In this document: piece by piece, positions 34,391-45,840 of the stretch | How positions within the stretch are numbered: position 1 is the first letter of the stretch | Layout: each line of letters starts with the position of its first letter | From: Lentinus brumalis | Taxonomy: Eukaryota; Basidiomycota; Agaricomycetes; Polyporales; Polyporaceae | Direction: 5' to 3' | Length of the DNA stretch: 64,000 bases | Assembly: GCA_001792895.1 (NCBI GenBank) | Contig: MARA01000005.1 | Coordinates: forward strand, 1,302,001-1,366,000 | Position numbers and translations under genes: made by a program | The notes under the pieces: model-generated | What the model saw: the letters and a program-made list of their open reading frames with translations, nothing else | Database searches by the model: none | What the model was told of the DNA's origin: nothing

Positions 34391-35254
34391 ACCCTCTTCG
34401 GGATGTCGTAAGTTTGCATGCTGCCAATTATCCGTCGTACTCACTGCTCATTGGTCCCAGTGCGGGACATTGTAGTGGTCCATGGAAAATTGCGCCTTGT
34501 CTTCTTGGTCTCCGATTTTCTGATTCTTCGCGCTGTTTGTTTATGCGTTCCGTCTTCGTATAAGCTTTCTGTTATCTGCCTCGTCACGCTTTCGTTGTAT
34601 CGTGCATCATGGTCCGGTTCGCAGTTGTCCTCGTCAAAGAAATATACCCCGTTTCATGCTATACCTCCGAGATCCGCGCTCACCGAAATTGAAACCGAGT
34701 AGAGTATCAAGCTCAAGCGCTAGCGTCTCTCCGGACCTAGGTTCGTCGCCATCCGTTTCGGTGACTAGCGAGCGGAAACTGGTCGCGGGTTCGGGCCTCA
34801 GGACCCCAATACTTCGCTACCGTTCACGCGACGAGGGCGTCCGCTTGATAAGTACATAACAGACTTCCTCGTGATATATATTGTGGTTGTCCGTCCAACT
34901 TCGCTGTAGCCATAAGTATGGAACCTCCTTCGGGGTGTTCCTCAATAGAGTCCCGTGGTTGGTGTGTAAGTAAAAGTATGCATGTACGTGCTGTACCTGC
35001 TTCGTGAACGGCGATACACGTAGCACGATCCAAACGAGTCGGATTCAGAAGATTCACCCCACAAATTCCTACATAGTGTTCCTTCACAGGTGAGGGTTAG
35101 GGTTTGCAGATCATCCGATTCCCGTGACCGGCCTTTGCGATGAGCGCCTCAAGTCCGCCATCCTGCACAAGAACCACCACCATCACCAGGTTTGTTGTGC
35201 AATAACTCCCCCGTTTGACCTACAAGCTCACAATTGTACAGATATACGCGCTGT
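34391..35254. other. Intergenic region, no supported gene
   Basis: About 860 bp between the Ser/Arg-rich gene and the sirtuin. One frame at 34602-34859 is open and Ser-rich but has no motif or fitting splice partner; it could be a lost C-terminal exon or chance. Confidence 0.45.
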
Positions 35255-37967
35255 ATGCAATCTGTTCCGCCAACGCCGCCAACGCCGCCCGTGAGCGGCC
35301 CTCCAAAACCGCGCCGGAGTGCCGCCTCCAGTCTGTACGCGACACAAGTGCGGGCGTTCTTGGAGGCGGCAGAGGCGGTCGATACGGATCCGGACGTGAT
35401 CGAGGACATTCTCGACGGACTTCCCATGGACCGTGTGCCGGAAGATGATGCGCAGGACGAAGATGGGGACGTCGATGTCGAAGGTGGTCCCGGTCCGGAG
35501 ACCTCGGCCCGGGACCACGAGATGGAAGAACGCGACTCTGCGCTGGACGAGCTGAACCTCTACCTCCAAGAAGGTACGCTTGGGAGTGTCGAATGTTGAT
35601 AATTGATGGCCGGTCTTGCTAGCATGTTTCGGGGACTGGATTGAGCATCATACTGGACGCCTGATTACCGCATGTCTAACCTTCGCTTTCCAGCGCAAAC
35701 CGCATGGACATCCCAAGAGGTCAGGCAGATGAAACACTTCCTGAAGGAGAAAGGTCAGTTGATTAGATGCTAGTAGGACTACTGACTCACCTCTTCCAGG
35801 CATGACCGCGTTCCTCAATGAGTATGTGGTTCAACGTGGAGCGCCCATCCCCAAACTTCTATACGCGTTCGGCGTGTGTCTGGTAAGGGTGTCCTCATAC
35901 GTCGCTTCGCGATAACTCCCGAGCACACTGGATGCCTGACTAAGGATCGCAGTGCAAAGAGCTTCGGATGAAACAGCCTAGGACGCTCATGTACTTCTTG
36001 CGCGTTGCGCTCTCGCAGGAGTACGTATCAGATTCCACGTGTGGCTTCGTTCTTGCGCCCACAACCACCCTCACATGGTACACACTTCGCAGATTAGAGG
36101 CCCGCGAGCGGCTGGTGGCGTACAGCACGATCGACGACGCGGTCAATCTGATAGCAGGGGCCAAACGAATCCTGATACTCACAGGCGCGGGGATAAGTGA
36201 GTCCGAAGTCACTTCGATTGCTCCCGGTGACCTTTGTGGCGTTCGAGAAGACTGACGTTGGTTTCTTTGTCGGCCTCGTGCTGGCGTGTGTGGTAACGCA
36301 TAGGCGTCTCATGTGGGATCCCGGACTTCCGGTCCAGGAACGGCCTGTACGCGTCTCTCCAGGAGAGCGGCGAATACGACTTGAACGACCCACAAGAGAT
36401 GTCAGTGCACCCATGTGGAAGCGAATCACAACTTTCTGACTCGAAGCAATTAGGTTTGACATACAGTACTTTCGGGAGAACCCCGCAGGTAAGCCTTATG
36501 GCATGTCTGCGGCAGAGGGCGTCCGGAACTCACGTTTACCTATCTAGTATTCTAGTCAGTCGTCTGTGCAACCGTGTGCCCTCTCACCAGCGCGCTAATG
36601 TAGCTTCCTGCGCAGTTCATTCGCAAGGTGTGTTCTGACGAGCAGTGCATGTCATTGTCAGTTGTCAATCAGCTGATTGTTCTTGTAGCAAGATATACCC
36701 GTCTAACTTTATACCCTCACCTTGCCATCGCTTCATTAAGCTGATTGAGGACAAGGGCAAGGTGTGTGCTACATCTCCTTCCATCTGACAGTCCTGCCGT
36801 CCTAACAATCACGTGTGTATAGCTTCTCCGCGTAAGTGATTCGACCGAGGACCATATCTGCTAAGATGACATGGAAGGTTGTTCTGCACAGAATTACACA
36901 CAGAACATCGATACACTAGAGACGCTGGCTGGTGTTCAGCGAGTGGTTCAGTGCCATGGCTCCTTCGCGACAGCTTCCTGTATCAACTGCAGGACACGCG
37001 TGGCCGGAAGTGAGATCGCGGACGACATCATGAATCAGAAGGTGCCTCTATGCAAGGTTTGCAACGTCCCTCAGGCGCCTGCGGCGACAAGCAAGTCTGG
37101 AAAGAAGAAGGGCAAGAAGAAGAAAGATGGGTGGGACAGCGACGAGTCCGACGAGCCCGACCTACCATTGTACCCGCCTGGCATCATGAAGGCAAGCGTT
37201 TTGGTGGACGTGTCCATATGCACACAGAGGAGACTGACTCGAGTGCGCCATAGCCTGATATTACGTTCTTCGGCGAGAAGCTGGATGACGCATTCGAGCA
37301 GTCCCTTATGGAGGACAGGGACAAGGTCGACCTAGTCATCATCATCGGGACTTCGCTCAAAGTTGCGCCTGTGTCAGACACCATCTGTGAGTTGCATCCG
37401 GCGTTTCGAGACAACGAGGAGGACGGCTTACCGAGTACCGCTTCAGCCCATCTGCCCCATTCTGTACCCCAAATTCTCATCAACAAGACTCCTATACGGC
37501 ACATCAACCCAGATGTTCGTCCATACGCAATATCTATCCGGTGGTTCCACAAGCTGACATGCCCCAGATCGTGCTGTTAGGAAACGCAGACGAGATCGTT
37601 CTGTATTTGTGCCGTCGCCTCGGATGGGACCTTCCGGAGGTCACGGTGTCCAGCGGTAACCAGCTCGACACGCCGAAACGGAACTTGAGGAAGCGACCCT
37701 CTGCCGAGTTCGAGAGCCAGCCGCAACGCGTAGGAAATAGGTTTGTTGGCTGTGCTACCCGCCCACTTGCATGTGCTCATGACCTTCTTTAGCCATGTCT
37801 GGCTGTTCGAGGGCGCGGAAGGGGGCAAGTGGGTCGACGAGATCGAACGACAGTCCCAGCGACAAGCCGTTGACGAGAATGGGTCGGCGACATCCACTCC
37901 ACTGTCGAGCCCTCCGGCATCTGTCTCCGGCGATAGTCGCCAAATGAAGAAACCGCGAGTGCAATGA
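35255..37967 (+). CDS. NAD-dependent protein deacetylase, class I sirtuin (Hst2/Sir2 family)
   Basis: It removes acetyl groups from histone or other lysines using NAD+. Sixteen exons fit in phase: 35255-35573, 35694-35753, 35800-35882, 35953-36020, 36093-36196, 36304-36400, 36454-36488, 36548-36554, 36616-36627, 36689-36761, 36823-36831, 36892-37191, 37254-37386, 37447-37514, 37568-37740 and 37793-37967; about 571 aa. Motifs are [47 protein letters not shown], catalytic H311 in QCHGS, Zn ligands C319, C322, C343 and C346, PDITFFGE, and [12 protein letters not shown] Pro-rich N-terminal extension and a Lys-rich insert ([13 protein letters not shown]) are present. Exons 8, 9 and 11 are only 7, 12 and 9 nt. 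The intron after 37191 begins with GC (AAG|GCAAGC). Confidence 0.93.
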
Positions 37968-37983
37968 TGCCACTGCCCGTGGA

Positions 37984-39559
37984 TTACCAGCGCCGGAGAC
38001 GAAGTCGGAACGCGTTCTTTGACTGTGGCGATTTTGGATCGAGGTAGTCCTCGTAGAAGCCAACGATGAATTCTTCCGCCTTGAAGCCGAAGCGGTTGTA
38101 GAGCAGCTGTGGGGTGGATCTCAGTCAGGGAAGACAGATGCTATACACGTGTACCAGGTACTAACCATGGCCGGGTTGTTGATTGAGACGTGCAGGGTGA
38201 TATCTTTATGTGGGTTTCGTGTAATGAGGTGATAGAGCATAGATCTGTATTGTCCAATAATATTTAGCTTCTCTAGTTCCGCTCATCGCAACGAGGCCTG
38301 GTACTGACTTCGCGATCTGGGAGTTGTCCCAGCCCGACCGGACGGCAAGGTAGGTGATATAGGTCTCCTGTGGTGAGCTGAGGAAGGCAGCCCCGACGAC
38401 GAGTTGTTTGTACGTCGCGACGATGGTGCACTTCTCTGGCGAATGCTCCAGACAATCGCTCACTGAAGGAGGTCGAATCAAGCAGTGTTCGCAAACTAAT
38501 CAGGCCACAGGATGACGTACCGTCGATGCCCTCCCAGAAGACTCGAGCCAGCAAGTCATGTACCTGGTCCAGATGACAGGGCTGCAAAGTACAGTACGTG
38601 ATCGGCGCCACGACTTCCTTCGCAGGATCCTCTTCAGGACTGTGCGACGCTCTCAGTCACTACATGCATGACTTATGGACATAGGAACGCACTGGGAGAA
38701 GTTATAATGGTCCCTGATGTCATCCATGAGTTCCATCCAAGGTGTACGTGTTTCCCAGTCGACGGCGATGACGCCAGTATGCCGAAATGGGCTGTAGCCC
38801 TGGAGGCGCGACAGGAATGAACTCTCGTATGGCGTGGTTTGAATCGCGTACAGCGCATCGAGGACTTGTCTGTTGACTGAAGATATAGGTTGTGGTGCTC
38901 GTAAGGGAGTAAGCGACCCGGATCGCCCGTACGGAGGGTCACGATCCAAGACAACTCGTCGTAGAATTCTCTGCCAACCTGAGGTTATGGTCGAGCATGC
39001 GGCAACCGACCAATATTGGACTGACCGAATGCAGTCTGGCCTTCACAGAGAGCAATGACGATAGGATCGTGCAATTCTCTTCCTCCGCCAGCTTGTCCAG
39101 TTGCGCGGCCCTCTTCCTGGAAAGGAGGTGCAAACCCGACGACTGGGACGGGTGTTGACACGACTGTATATACGGTGGTAGGAGCACTGACCTGTGCCAC
39201 CGCTAGCGTATGCTCTGACATGAAAGCTCTCTCGGCATCTTCCAGCTCTGGAAGCAGGGTGTCCATGGCTGCGTCAAAGGAATCGCGTATGTCCCACTCG
39301 TCGTTCCAATCCTCCGACGCCTGCTCGCGCAGCGCCTGTATGAGGGGATCCAAGGAGAATGACTGCGTTGGTATATCGCGCTCTTGTGAGTCGACACGCT
39401 TTCTGCGTCCTTTTTGCGTGACTTTGCGACGCTTCGTTCTGCGAGACTGTGGCCCTTGAGTCATGAATGCCGGCGAAAATGTTGAGACATGCTTACCTGT
39501 TGGGAAATCGTGTAGGATTCATCGTCTCCAGAACTCTCCCATTCCTCGTCGGTAGCCAT
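37984..39559 (-). CDS. GNAT-family acetyltransferase similar to KAT14/CSRP2BP
   Basis: Nine exons fit in phase: 39559-39497, 39446-39192, 39142-39047, 38978-38933, 38876-38693, 38639-38521, 38462-38309, 38244-38166 and 38106-37984; about 372 aa. The N-terminus is acidic then strongly basic (SRRTKRRKVTQKGRRKR), like a nuclear signal. The C-terminal GNAT domain shows ARVFWEGIDVSDCLEH, CTIVATYKQLVVGAAFLSS, ETYITYLAVRSGWDNSQIA, DITLHVSINNPAMLLYNRFG and EEFIVGFYEDYLD, ending KNAFRLRLRRW. This order closely follows the acetyltransferase domain of animal KAT14, a subunit of the ATAC histone acetyltransferase complex. The conserved GNAT acetyl-CoA loop (R/Q-x-x-G-x-G/A) is degenerate here (SGWDNSQIAK), as in KAT14 relatives. 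It is tail-to-tail with the sirtuin, 16 bp apart. Confidence 0.85.
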
Positions 39560-40208
39560 TGTGTGTACTCTTTGGCGGTAATATGCGTGCCCTCTCTTAT
39601 GATCAGGCTGGTGTGTTGCGGGACGGAAACAACTGCGGGGAGGAGTACAGTATGAAACAAGTTAAAGGAACTTCAGTTCTGGACAAGCGCACAAGCTAAC
39701 AGCATCGGAACTCGGACCGATGGTCCTGTTAATCGCAGACGCCCGACGTTGCTCGCCGGATGTCTGACTTTGTCAACGAACTTAAGGGTTTACGCTCATG
39801 CCCCCTTTCACACAAGTGCTCGGATGCTTACACAGGAAGGTACGTATTGACTGTGGCCTCCATCCTCATTACTTAGTGGACCTGCGTCGGCGGCGGCTGC
39901 CATCCAGGGCGCGTCACTGATCCAAGTTCCTCCGGGGGTACATAAGTCATTGTCCTGGTTCGCGCACGTCTTCTCCTGCGAGCGACTGTCCTGGGAACGT
40001 ATAGAACAGTTAGAATAGTACCAGTTGCTATCCACGGTCTCGCGGTGTACCGTGGTCCCGCCGCGCTCGCACGAGACGGAGAACCAATCCCAGACTGGCG
40101 AGCGTTTCGTAAGCTCGACAACTCCTCACCGCCCAGGATGATTCCTTGGACGCTTCGGTGGGAACGTCTACAGACTAGGTAAAGTTCTAATCCTCACGCT
40201 CGCTGAAG

Positions 40209-40215
40209 TATAAAG
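40209..40215 (+). promoter_or_regulatory. TATA box of the aldehyde dehydrogenase gene
   Basis: TATAAAG lies 41 bp before ATG 40257. The 650 bp between it and the KAT14-like start (39560-40208) hold no supported gene. Confidence 0.55.
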
Positions 40216-40256
40216 CGTACGGCGATTTCTTGTGAACACACCAACCTTAACCCACG

Positions 40257-42200
40257 ATGCCTCTTCCATTCACCCCTCTCTACATCGATGGACAATGGCG
40301 CCCAGCAAGCACTGGGGCGTCCTTCGAGGTTCGTAACCCGACTACCGGACAGGTGGTCGGAACGGCTGCTTCTGCATCGGCGGAAGACTGCGCTGCGGCA
40401 GTGGATGCCGCGGCGCGTGCATTCACGACATGGGAGCACACCCCACTCATGGTCAAACGCGACGTGTTCCTGCGGGCCGCGGACATCCTGGCCACCGACA
40501 AGTACCGAGAGAAAGTCGCCACCATTCCGGCAGAGGAGGTGTCAGCGACGGAGGACATGCTGCCGTTCAACTACCTCGCGCAGACAGGCTTCTTGCGCAA
40601 CTACGCGAGCATGGCGATGAATATGAAGGGCGAAGCGTTCCCTTCAATTGTTCCTGGTGGGCGGGTGATGGCGCAAAGACGAGCTTTCGGCGTTGTGTGA
40701 GTGCTCCCGGGCGGTGGAACACTCTGCGGGAACTCACGATGGGGAGAAGATTCGGGATAGCGCCGTGGAACGCCCCCACGGGACTGACCATCAGGGCTAT
40801 CGCGGTTCCAATCATATGCGGCAACACGGTGGTATTGAAGTGCTCGGAAGAGAGCCCCCGTACGCAGGCAATTATTGCGGAGCTATTCGAGGAGGTGAGC
40901 GCAATTTCCTCCGTGGCTCTGAAGGCACAGACCTTTCATTACCCTCGTAGGCCGGGTTGCCGAAAGGCGTCCTCAACTTCATCTCGATGTCGCGAGAAGA
41001 CTCTCCTGCGCGGACCGCGGAGATTATCGCACATCCTTTGGTTCGCAAGATTAGTGTGAGTGCCCTGTCGGTCCACTTCTGGGTTGCAGTGTCAAACGGG
41101 CCCCAGTTCACAGGAAGCGACCACGTCGGCAGGATCATCGCGGCAGAAGCTGCGAAGTATTTGAAGCCATGTATACTGGAACTAGGCGGCAAGGCACCTG
41201 TTGTTGTAAGCCGCCGCACACATGGGATGTTGTAAGGGATTCGCTGACCGACGCTGAGGCAGGTCCTGGACGATGCTGACATCCCGCGAGCCGCACGAGC
41301 GATCACGTCCTCCGCTCTTCTCAACTCCGGACAGGTCTGCATGTCCACGGAACGAGTGATTGTCCAGCAAGGAGCAGCGCCTACCTTGGTCCAAGAACTC
41401 ACCGCGCTTTTCAAAAAGGCCAAGGCCGGGGACACCAAGACGGAGTCCTCGGCGGTCCTCGATGCTCTCTTCACGGATAAATCTGCTGAGAACGTCGTCG
41501 GCATGATTAAGGAGGCTGTCAGCAATGGTGCGACGCTCATATTGGGCGACCTAAGCAGACGGGGGGCGGTTGTTCAGCCACACATCCTGATGAACGTGAG
41601 ACCGGGGATGCGACTTTGGGAACGGGAGAGCTTTGGACCCGGTACGTACCTCATCCAACCCGACATTGGACGCAGTGCGATGGCTGAAACCATCATCGTG
41701 CGCCGCGGGCAGTCGTCGTAGTGGCGGTGGTGGACACGATAGATGAAGCAGTAGAGCTGGCGAATAGTTCCGAGTACTCCATGTCGGCCGGACTGTGGAC
41801 CCGAGATGTCCACGCAGCGCTCGACGTTTCGGCGAGGATCCGTGCATGTGAGTGACAGCGGCGTCGTACCTACATGAATCAGTAGCTGATCAGGGCAGAC
41901 TGCACCAACATCAACGGTCCCACCGTTCACGGAGAACCTATGAGAACTTTGGGAGGAATGGGGTACGTGTGCGACATTGCGTCGACAAAGGACGTACTAA
42001 CAAATATTTGATTGCGTAGGGGAGCGAGCGGATATGGCCATTTCAACATCGACGACTGGACACAGCTCAGGCTAACGGTCCTTCACCCAGCAAAGGAACC
42101 GCCATATCCAGTCGTCAGCAGACTCGGCAGCATCGCGCAACCCACGACGAACGGGACGGGCGATCGTGTAGTGTCGAATGCGAATGGCACAACCCATTGA
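40257..42200 (+). CDS. Aldehyde dehydrogenase, salicylaldehyde/vanillin-dehydrogenase type
   Basis: It oxidises an aldehyde to the acid with NAD(P)+; aromatic aldehydes are likely by resemblance to fungal salicylaldehyde dehydrogenases. Eight exons fit in phase: 40257-40696, 40750-40894, 40951-41055, 41107-41205, 41263-41641, 41713-41847, 41899-41962 and 42020-42200; about 515 aa. The cofactor fold has FGIAPWNAPTGL and KISFTGSDHVG. Catalytic Glu255 (ILELGGKAP) and nucleophile Cys289 (NSGQVCMST) are both present, as are FGPVVVV and NINGPTVHGEP near the C-terminus. One extra residue appears in GGMGGASGYG compared with the usual spacing, so the last acceptor may be slightly off. The C-terminal 25 residues extend beyond the usual end. 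Confidence 0.93.
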
Positions 42201-42567
42201 TGTGATGGATTTCGCGACAAATGATGCTGATACATTGTGGTTCGGAAGACTCACAATACGAGACGTTCAGGAACTCCTTCCATACCTCAATCCTGCCCGG
42301 GTGCGTCTCGCGCGGCTGTCACACAGCTGAGAGAGATGCGTGCGCACCTATTTCTAGCAGACTCCTAGTCCTATGCCTTCGACCCCGAGGGGCAGTAGCC
42401 CAAAGCAAGGTTGGCAATGCCGTCTGGTGTGGAACTGATGCCATTAGACCGGCATGCTATCATATGCCCAACAGTAGGAGCTAGTCCAAGGGTGTGAGTT
42501 CAACTAGTCTTGTAGGAAGTCCTGCTGTCAACTACAACACACTTCATATGACAATGCAACATACGCG
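42201..42567. other. Tail-to-tail intergenic gap
   Basis: These 367 bp hold the 3' UTRs of ALDH and PET117. No gene was seen. Confidence 0.5.
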
Positions 42568-42878
42568 TCATGTAGCACTGGTTGGATCAGGTGCAGGTTT
42601 TGAGACATTCTGAACACGCTCGTAGAGCTCACGCTTCTCGAGTGATCGTTGCAAGTCTTCTTCTCTCTGCTTCATCTTCTCTCGCCGTCGCACCTCATCC
42701 CTGAGTACACCCTGGTACATGGTCTGGATTGAAAGTTGTTAATTCCCTTCTCTCCACTGCAACAACCAAGCGCAATGCATACCTCACGTTCTTGGACTTG
42801 CAGGTGGTGAACGCCCCAGACGACGAATGCTGACCCGAAGACGGCGGCAGCAAGAGTGATCTTCGCGACACGCGACAT
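42568..42878 (-). CDS. PET117: Pet117, mitochondrial cytochrome c oxidase assembly factor
   Basis: Pet117 is a small mitochondrial protein that couples heme a synthesis to cytochrome c oxidase assembly. Two exons, 42878-42783 and 42723-42568, fit in phase and give 83 aa, the usual size. The N-terminus MSRVAKITLAAAVFGSAFVV is one hydrophobic membrane/targeting helix, followed by the family signature WGVHHLQVQERETMYQGVLR and then a charged helix (RRREKMKQREEDLQRSLEKR). It starts 249 bp from the divergent Cue2-like gene. Confidence 0.88.
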
Positions 42879-43127
42879 GCAGACGGCCACAAGACGAGCA
42901 CCCGAGCGAGAGTGGACACTGACTCGTTGACAGTGATGTGAAGCGCAGCGAGGAAGGTGGCTGACGGAGCGGAATGTCTCGACAGCGCCTGCTGCCAATG
43001 TTATAGACGCCCATGAGGTCAGCCCGCCGGTAAGTCTCGGTAAGTATCCGAGCGGAGCCAAATGAAACTGTTCACCTTACTTACACCTCCACAACCACCG
43101 TCCACCACATCCTACACGCTGCTCGCG

Positions 43128-45204
43128 ATGGCATCACAGCCTAGCATACAAGATACGCTACAGGTACGCAGCCATGTCGGGACCTCGCGACGTCGCTGAG
43201 AAGGCACATCTGTCAGGCGGAATTCTCCCCACCACTCGACACCTCCCTCATCGCTGCCATAGTTGCGGATTACGTCTCTGGGAACGATGCTCAGAGAGAC
43301 ACAGAGCTCGGTCAGCTGCGCGAGGTCTTGAGCAATCTTGCCGCGGAGGCAGAGAAGGAGATCCTCGACTCGGACGAGCAGTCGGTGTCTGCCCTCTCCC
43401 AACTCCATATATCACCTACCTCCTTGGCGGATGACACCTCTAGCTTCTATGACCTTTCGACCACGGACAATTCTTGTTACGCTTCTACGAGCTCAGCCAC
43501 CTCCGAGTCCTCCGGCCAGCCGCCCCTCAGTTCTCCTCTCGGCTTCCTTCGCGCCGTCTTCCCTCACGTCTCGCTTGACAAGCTCAGAGATACCCTTGCT
43601 GCCCATGGAGCGAACATAGATGACCTTGACATGGAGGCGCTGGTGGAGGAGATTCTCACCAGTGAGTACGTTCGGGAGCTTGAGGAACGCGGCCTAAGCG
43701 AATCGGAGTCGATGGAGATGGGTTATGAGCCTGCATGGGAGGTGGTCGATAAGAAGAAGAAGGGTGTTCAGAAGCAGAAGAAGCCAACGAAGAAGGGTAC
43801 CACCATTAAGCTCGTCGATGTCCGGCAGCAGCACCATGTCCGTCCTGCGGCTTCAAACTCGCGCCCTGGTCTGCCCGATCCGTGGACCCAGCTAGCTTCC
43901 GTCGCTTCCCACCTAGCCACCCTCATCCCGTCCCACTCCCCTTCGTTCTTCCAGTCAGTATTCCACTCCCCCGACATCCCACTCCTGCTCATGCTCTTCG
44001 CGCCGCATTGGCCGAGATTGCGCGGAAGACCTCGAACGCGACGGACGAGGTCACGGAAGGAGAGGGTCCGTTGCTGTTCAGCATGTTCGAGGTCCTCACG
44101 ACCTCCTCAATCTATGCGGACCTCAATCTTGAAGAGCGCGATCAGCTCTTAGAGGATGCACTCTTCGCCCTACGGGCCACCGGTGGGAACCCGAACACCG
44201 CTCTGGACGTGGTTCAACTCCTCGTTGAACTTGATGTGGACTTCTCCTCTAAGCAGTACGCATGGGGCGTTTACCACCAGAAAGCGCCTCAATCCAAGAC
44301 CAACACGAACTTGCCGTCTGGCCCGCCGCCTGTTCCTCCGCCTCCCAACACAGTTCGACGCACGAACAATATACCCAGTCCAGCGAAGGACAAGCCATCG
44401 GCCTCGCCCAATGCATGGCAGACCGTACCTATCAAGCCGGGCCCGGACGGCCCGCATCCGTTGTCTGGCGTTATACGCGCGTATAACAACCCAATAACAA
44501 CCTCTCGCAAAGTCAAGGGCAGTGGCAACGGGCAAGGCAAAGGTGGTAAGGGGGACGTCGACGAGCTCCACGCGTCGTTCAGATCCCATCGGACACGTAC
44601 ATGGGAGTTGTTGGAGCAGAGGAGAGCTGCGTTGCGGGAGGCTGGGAAGGCGTGGCAGAGCGGCCATTCGAAGAATCATGGAGGCGAGATCGCCTTCTAT
44701 TTTGCTGAGAGGGTCAGATCAATATCGTCTTTCCTGATAGGTATACGCGCGACTGACAAATGAACCTCCAGGCCCGGGAACTGCAGCAACAGGCTCAGAG
44801 CCAGCAACTTGACTCAGCCCGCGACATGGTCATGCGCACTCGGTTGGTCTTTCCTCCCCCACGGTGCGCTCACGGTCTTACAAGTGGTTGATACAGCGTA
44901 ACTACCCCCAACGCGGAGTCGATTGATCTGCACGGCACAGTGGTTAAGGAAGCCGTCGCCATCTCCCGTGAATTCGTTGCAGCGAACTGGAAGGGTGCGT
45001 CGTCTTGCCGCAGCGTTCTGCGTTCATGAAATTCAACGCTATTATGCAACAGGCAAACCTCTGAGGATCATCACTGGTCGTGGCAAGCATTCGACGAACG
45101 GCGTCGGCGTACTGGGTCCCGCAGTCAAGAACGCCCTTGCTGCGGATGGCTGGCGTGCCGACACCTTCGACGGAGGCGTAATTGTTCGCGGACTCGCGCG
45201 GTAG
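43128..45204 (+). CDS. Cue2-like CUE/Smr-domain endonuclease, with an apparent 1-nt frameshift
   Basis: Cue2/N4BP2-type proteins bind ubiquitinated collided ribosomes and cut the mRNA in no-go decay. Exons are 43128-43163, 43217-44712, 44772-44842, 44897-44994 and 45053-45204, about 617 aa. Visible are a CUE-like helix pair (FLRAVFPHVSLDKLRDTLAAHG), a Pro-rich linker, a DUF1771-type helix (EAGKAWQSGHSKNHGGEIAF to ARELQQQAQSQQ) and the C-terminal Smr domain with the catalytic-type DLH (ESIDLHGTVVKEAV) and IITGRGKHSTNG. Exon 2 is 1496 nt, one base short of a multiple of three although both borders are phase 0. The frame changes at a C5 run at 43968-43972; one more C would join VFHSP to HPTPAHALRAALAE. 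A 63-nt intron from 43957 is an alternative but would delete that conserved stretch. Confidence 0.8.
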
Positions 45205-45840
45205 TAATGCTCTATTGAGTGAGTACGTGCTTCCGCAACGACTATGCCACGAAGCCTTCGATTCACCAATATGGACAGGATCTATTTTGTGTCGTTAGAC
45301 TCCAGGTTTGTTGATACCCCTCACTGTAGCGATCCGTACGTCAGGTATATCGATTAGATCTCTACTTATGTTACTCTAGGTTTGTTATAGCGCCCCCATG
45401 TTGTATACTTTTGCGCGGAATGGGGGTATATGTAGACGTGCAACACGGTGAATTACTGCTCGTTATATCTTCCCGTCTCACGTCTGATCACAGGACGATG
45501 TCTCAAAACACGCCACCCGTGTCCTGCGACAGCACTCGTCCCTCGTGGAGGCCTGTTTAGCCGACTCCGGATGGCCGGTAAGTCCATAGGCGCCCCCTGA
45601 TTTGCTTCATTTTCCGTGCTCGATCACGCAAAAGCCCCCCACACGGGCGACGGCGACCCGCCGGCAGCTGACAAAATTGCCTCGAGTCCTCTCCAGTCTC
45701 GCCAAGAAGCAGAGCCGGCGCTGTGGATACGCTGCTTAAAAACGTATGTCATGACGGGCTAACGTTTTGACTCGCTCTTTGCCTCTCCCTTGCATTGCAG
45801 CCAGGTTCCCCTGCCTGTCTCACAGGCCTAGTGTTCATAT
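45205..45840. other. Intergenic region, no supported gene
   Basis: 3' flank of the Cue2-like gene and promoter of the PQ-loop gene. No TATA box or gene is evident. Confidence 0.5.

Noticed and set aside
34602..34859. Possible extra C-terminal exon of the Ser/Arg-rich gene
   Set aside because: The preceding gene already ends in a clean acidic tail with a stop at 34390, and no donor/acceptor pair joins the two in phase.
40931..41540. Minus-strand frame over the aldehyde dehydrogenase
   Set aside because: Antisense to well-conserved ALDH exons containing the catalytic Glu and Cys; no independent motif.
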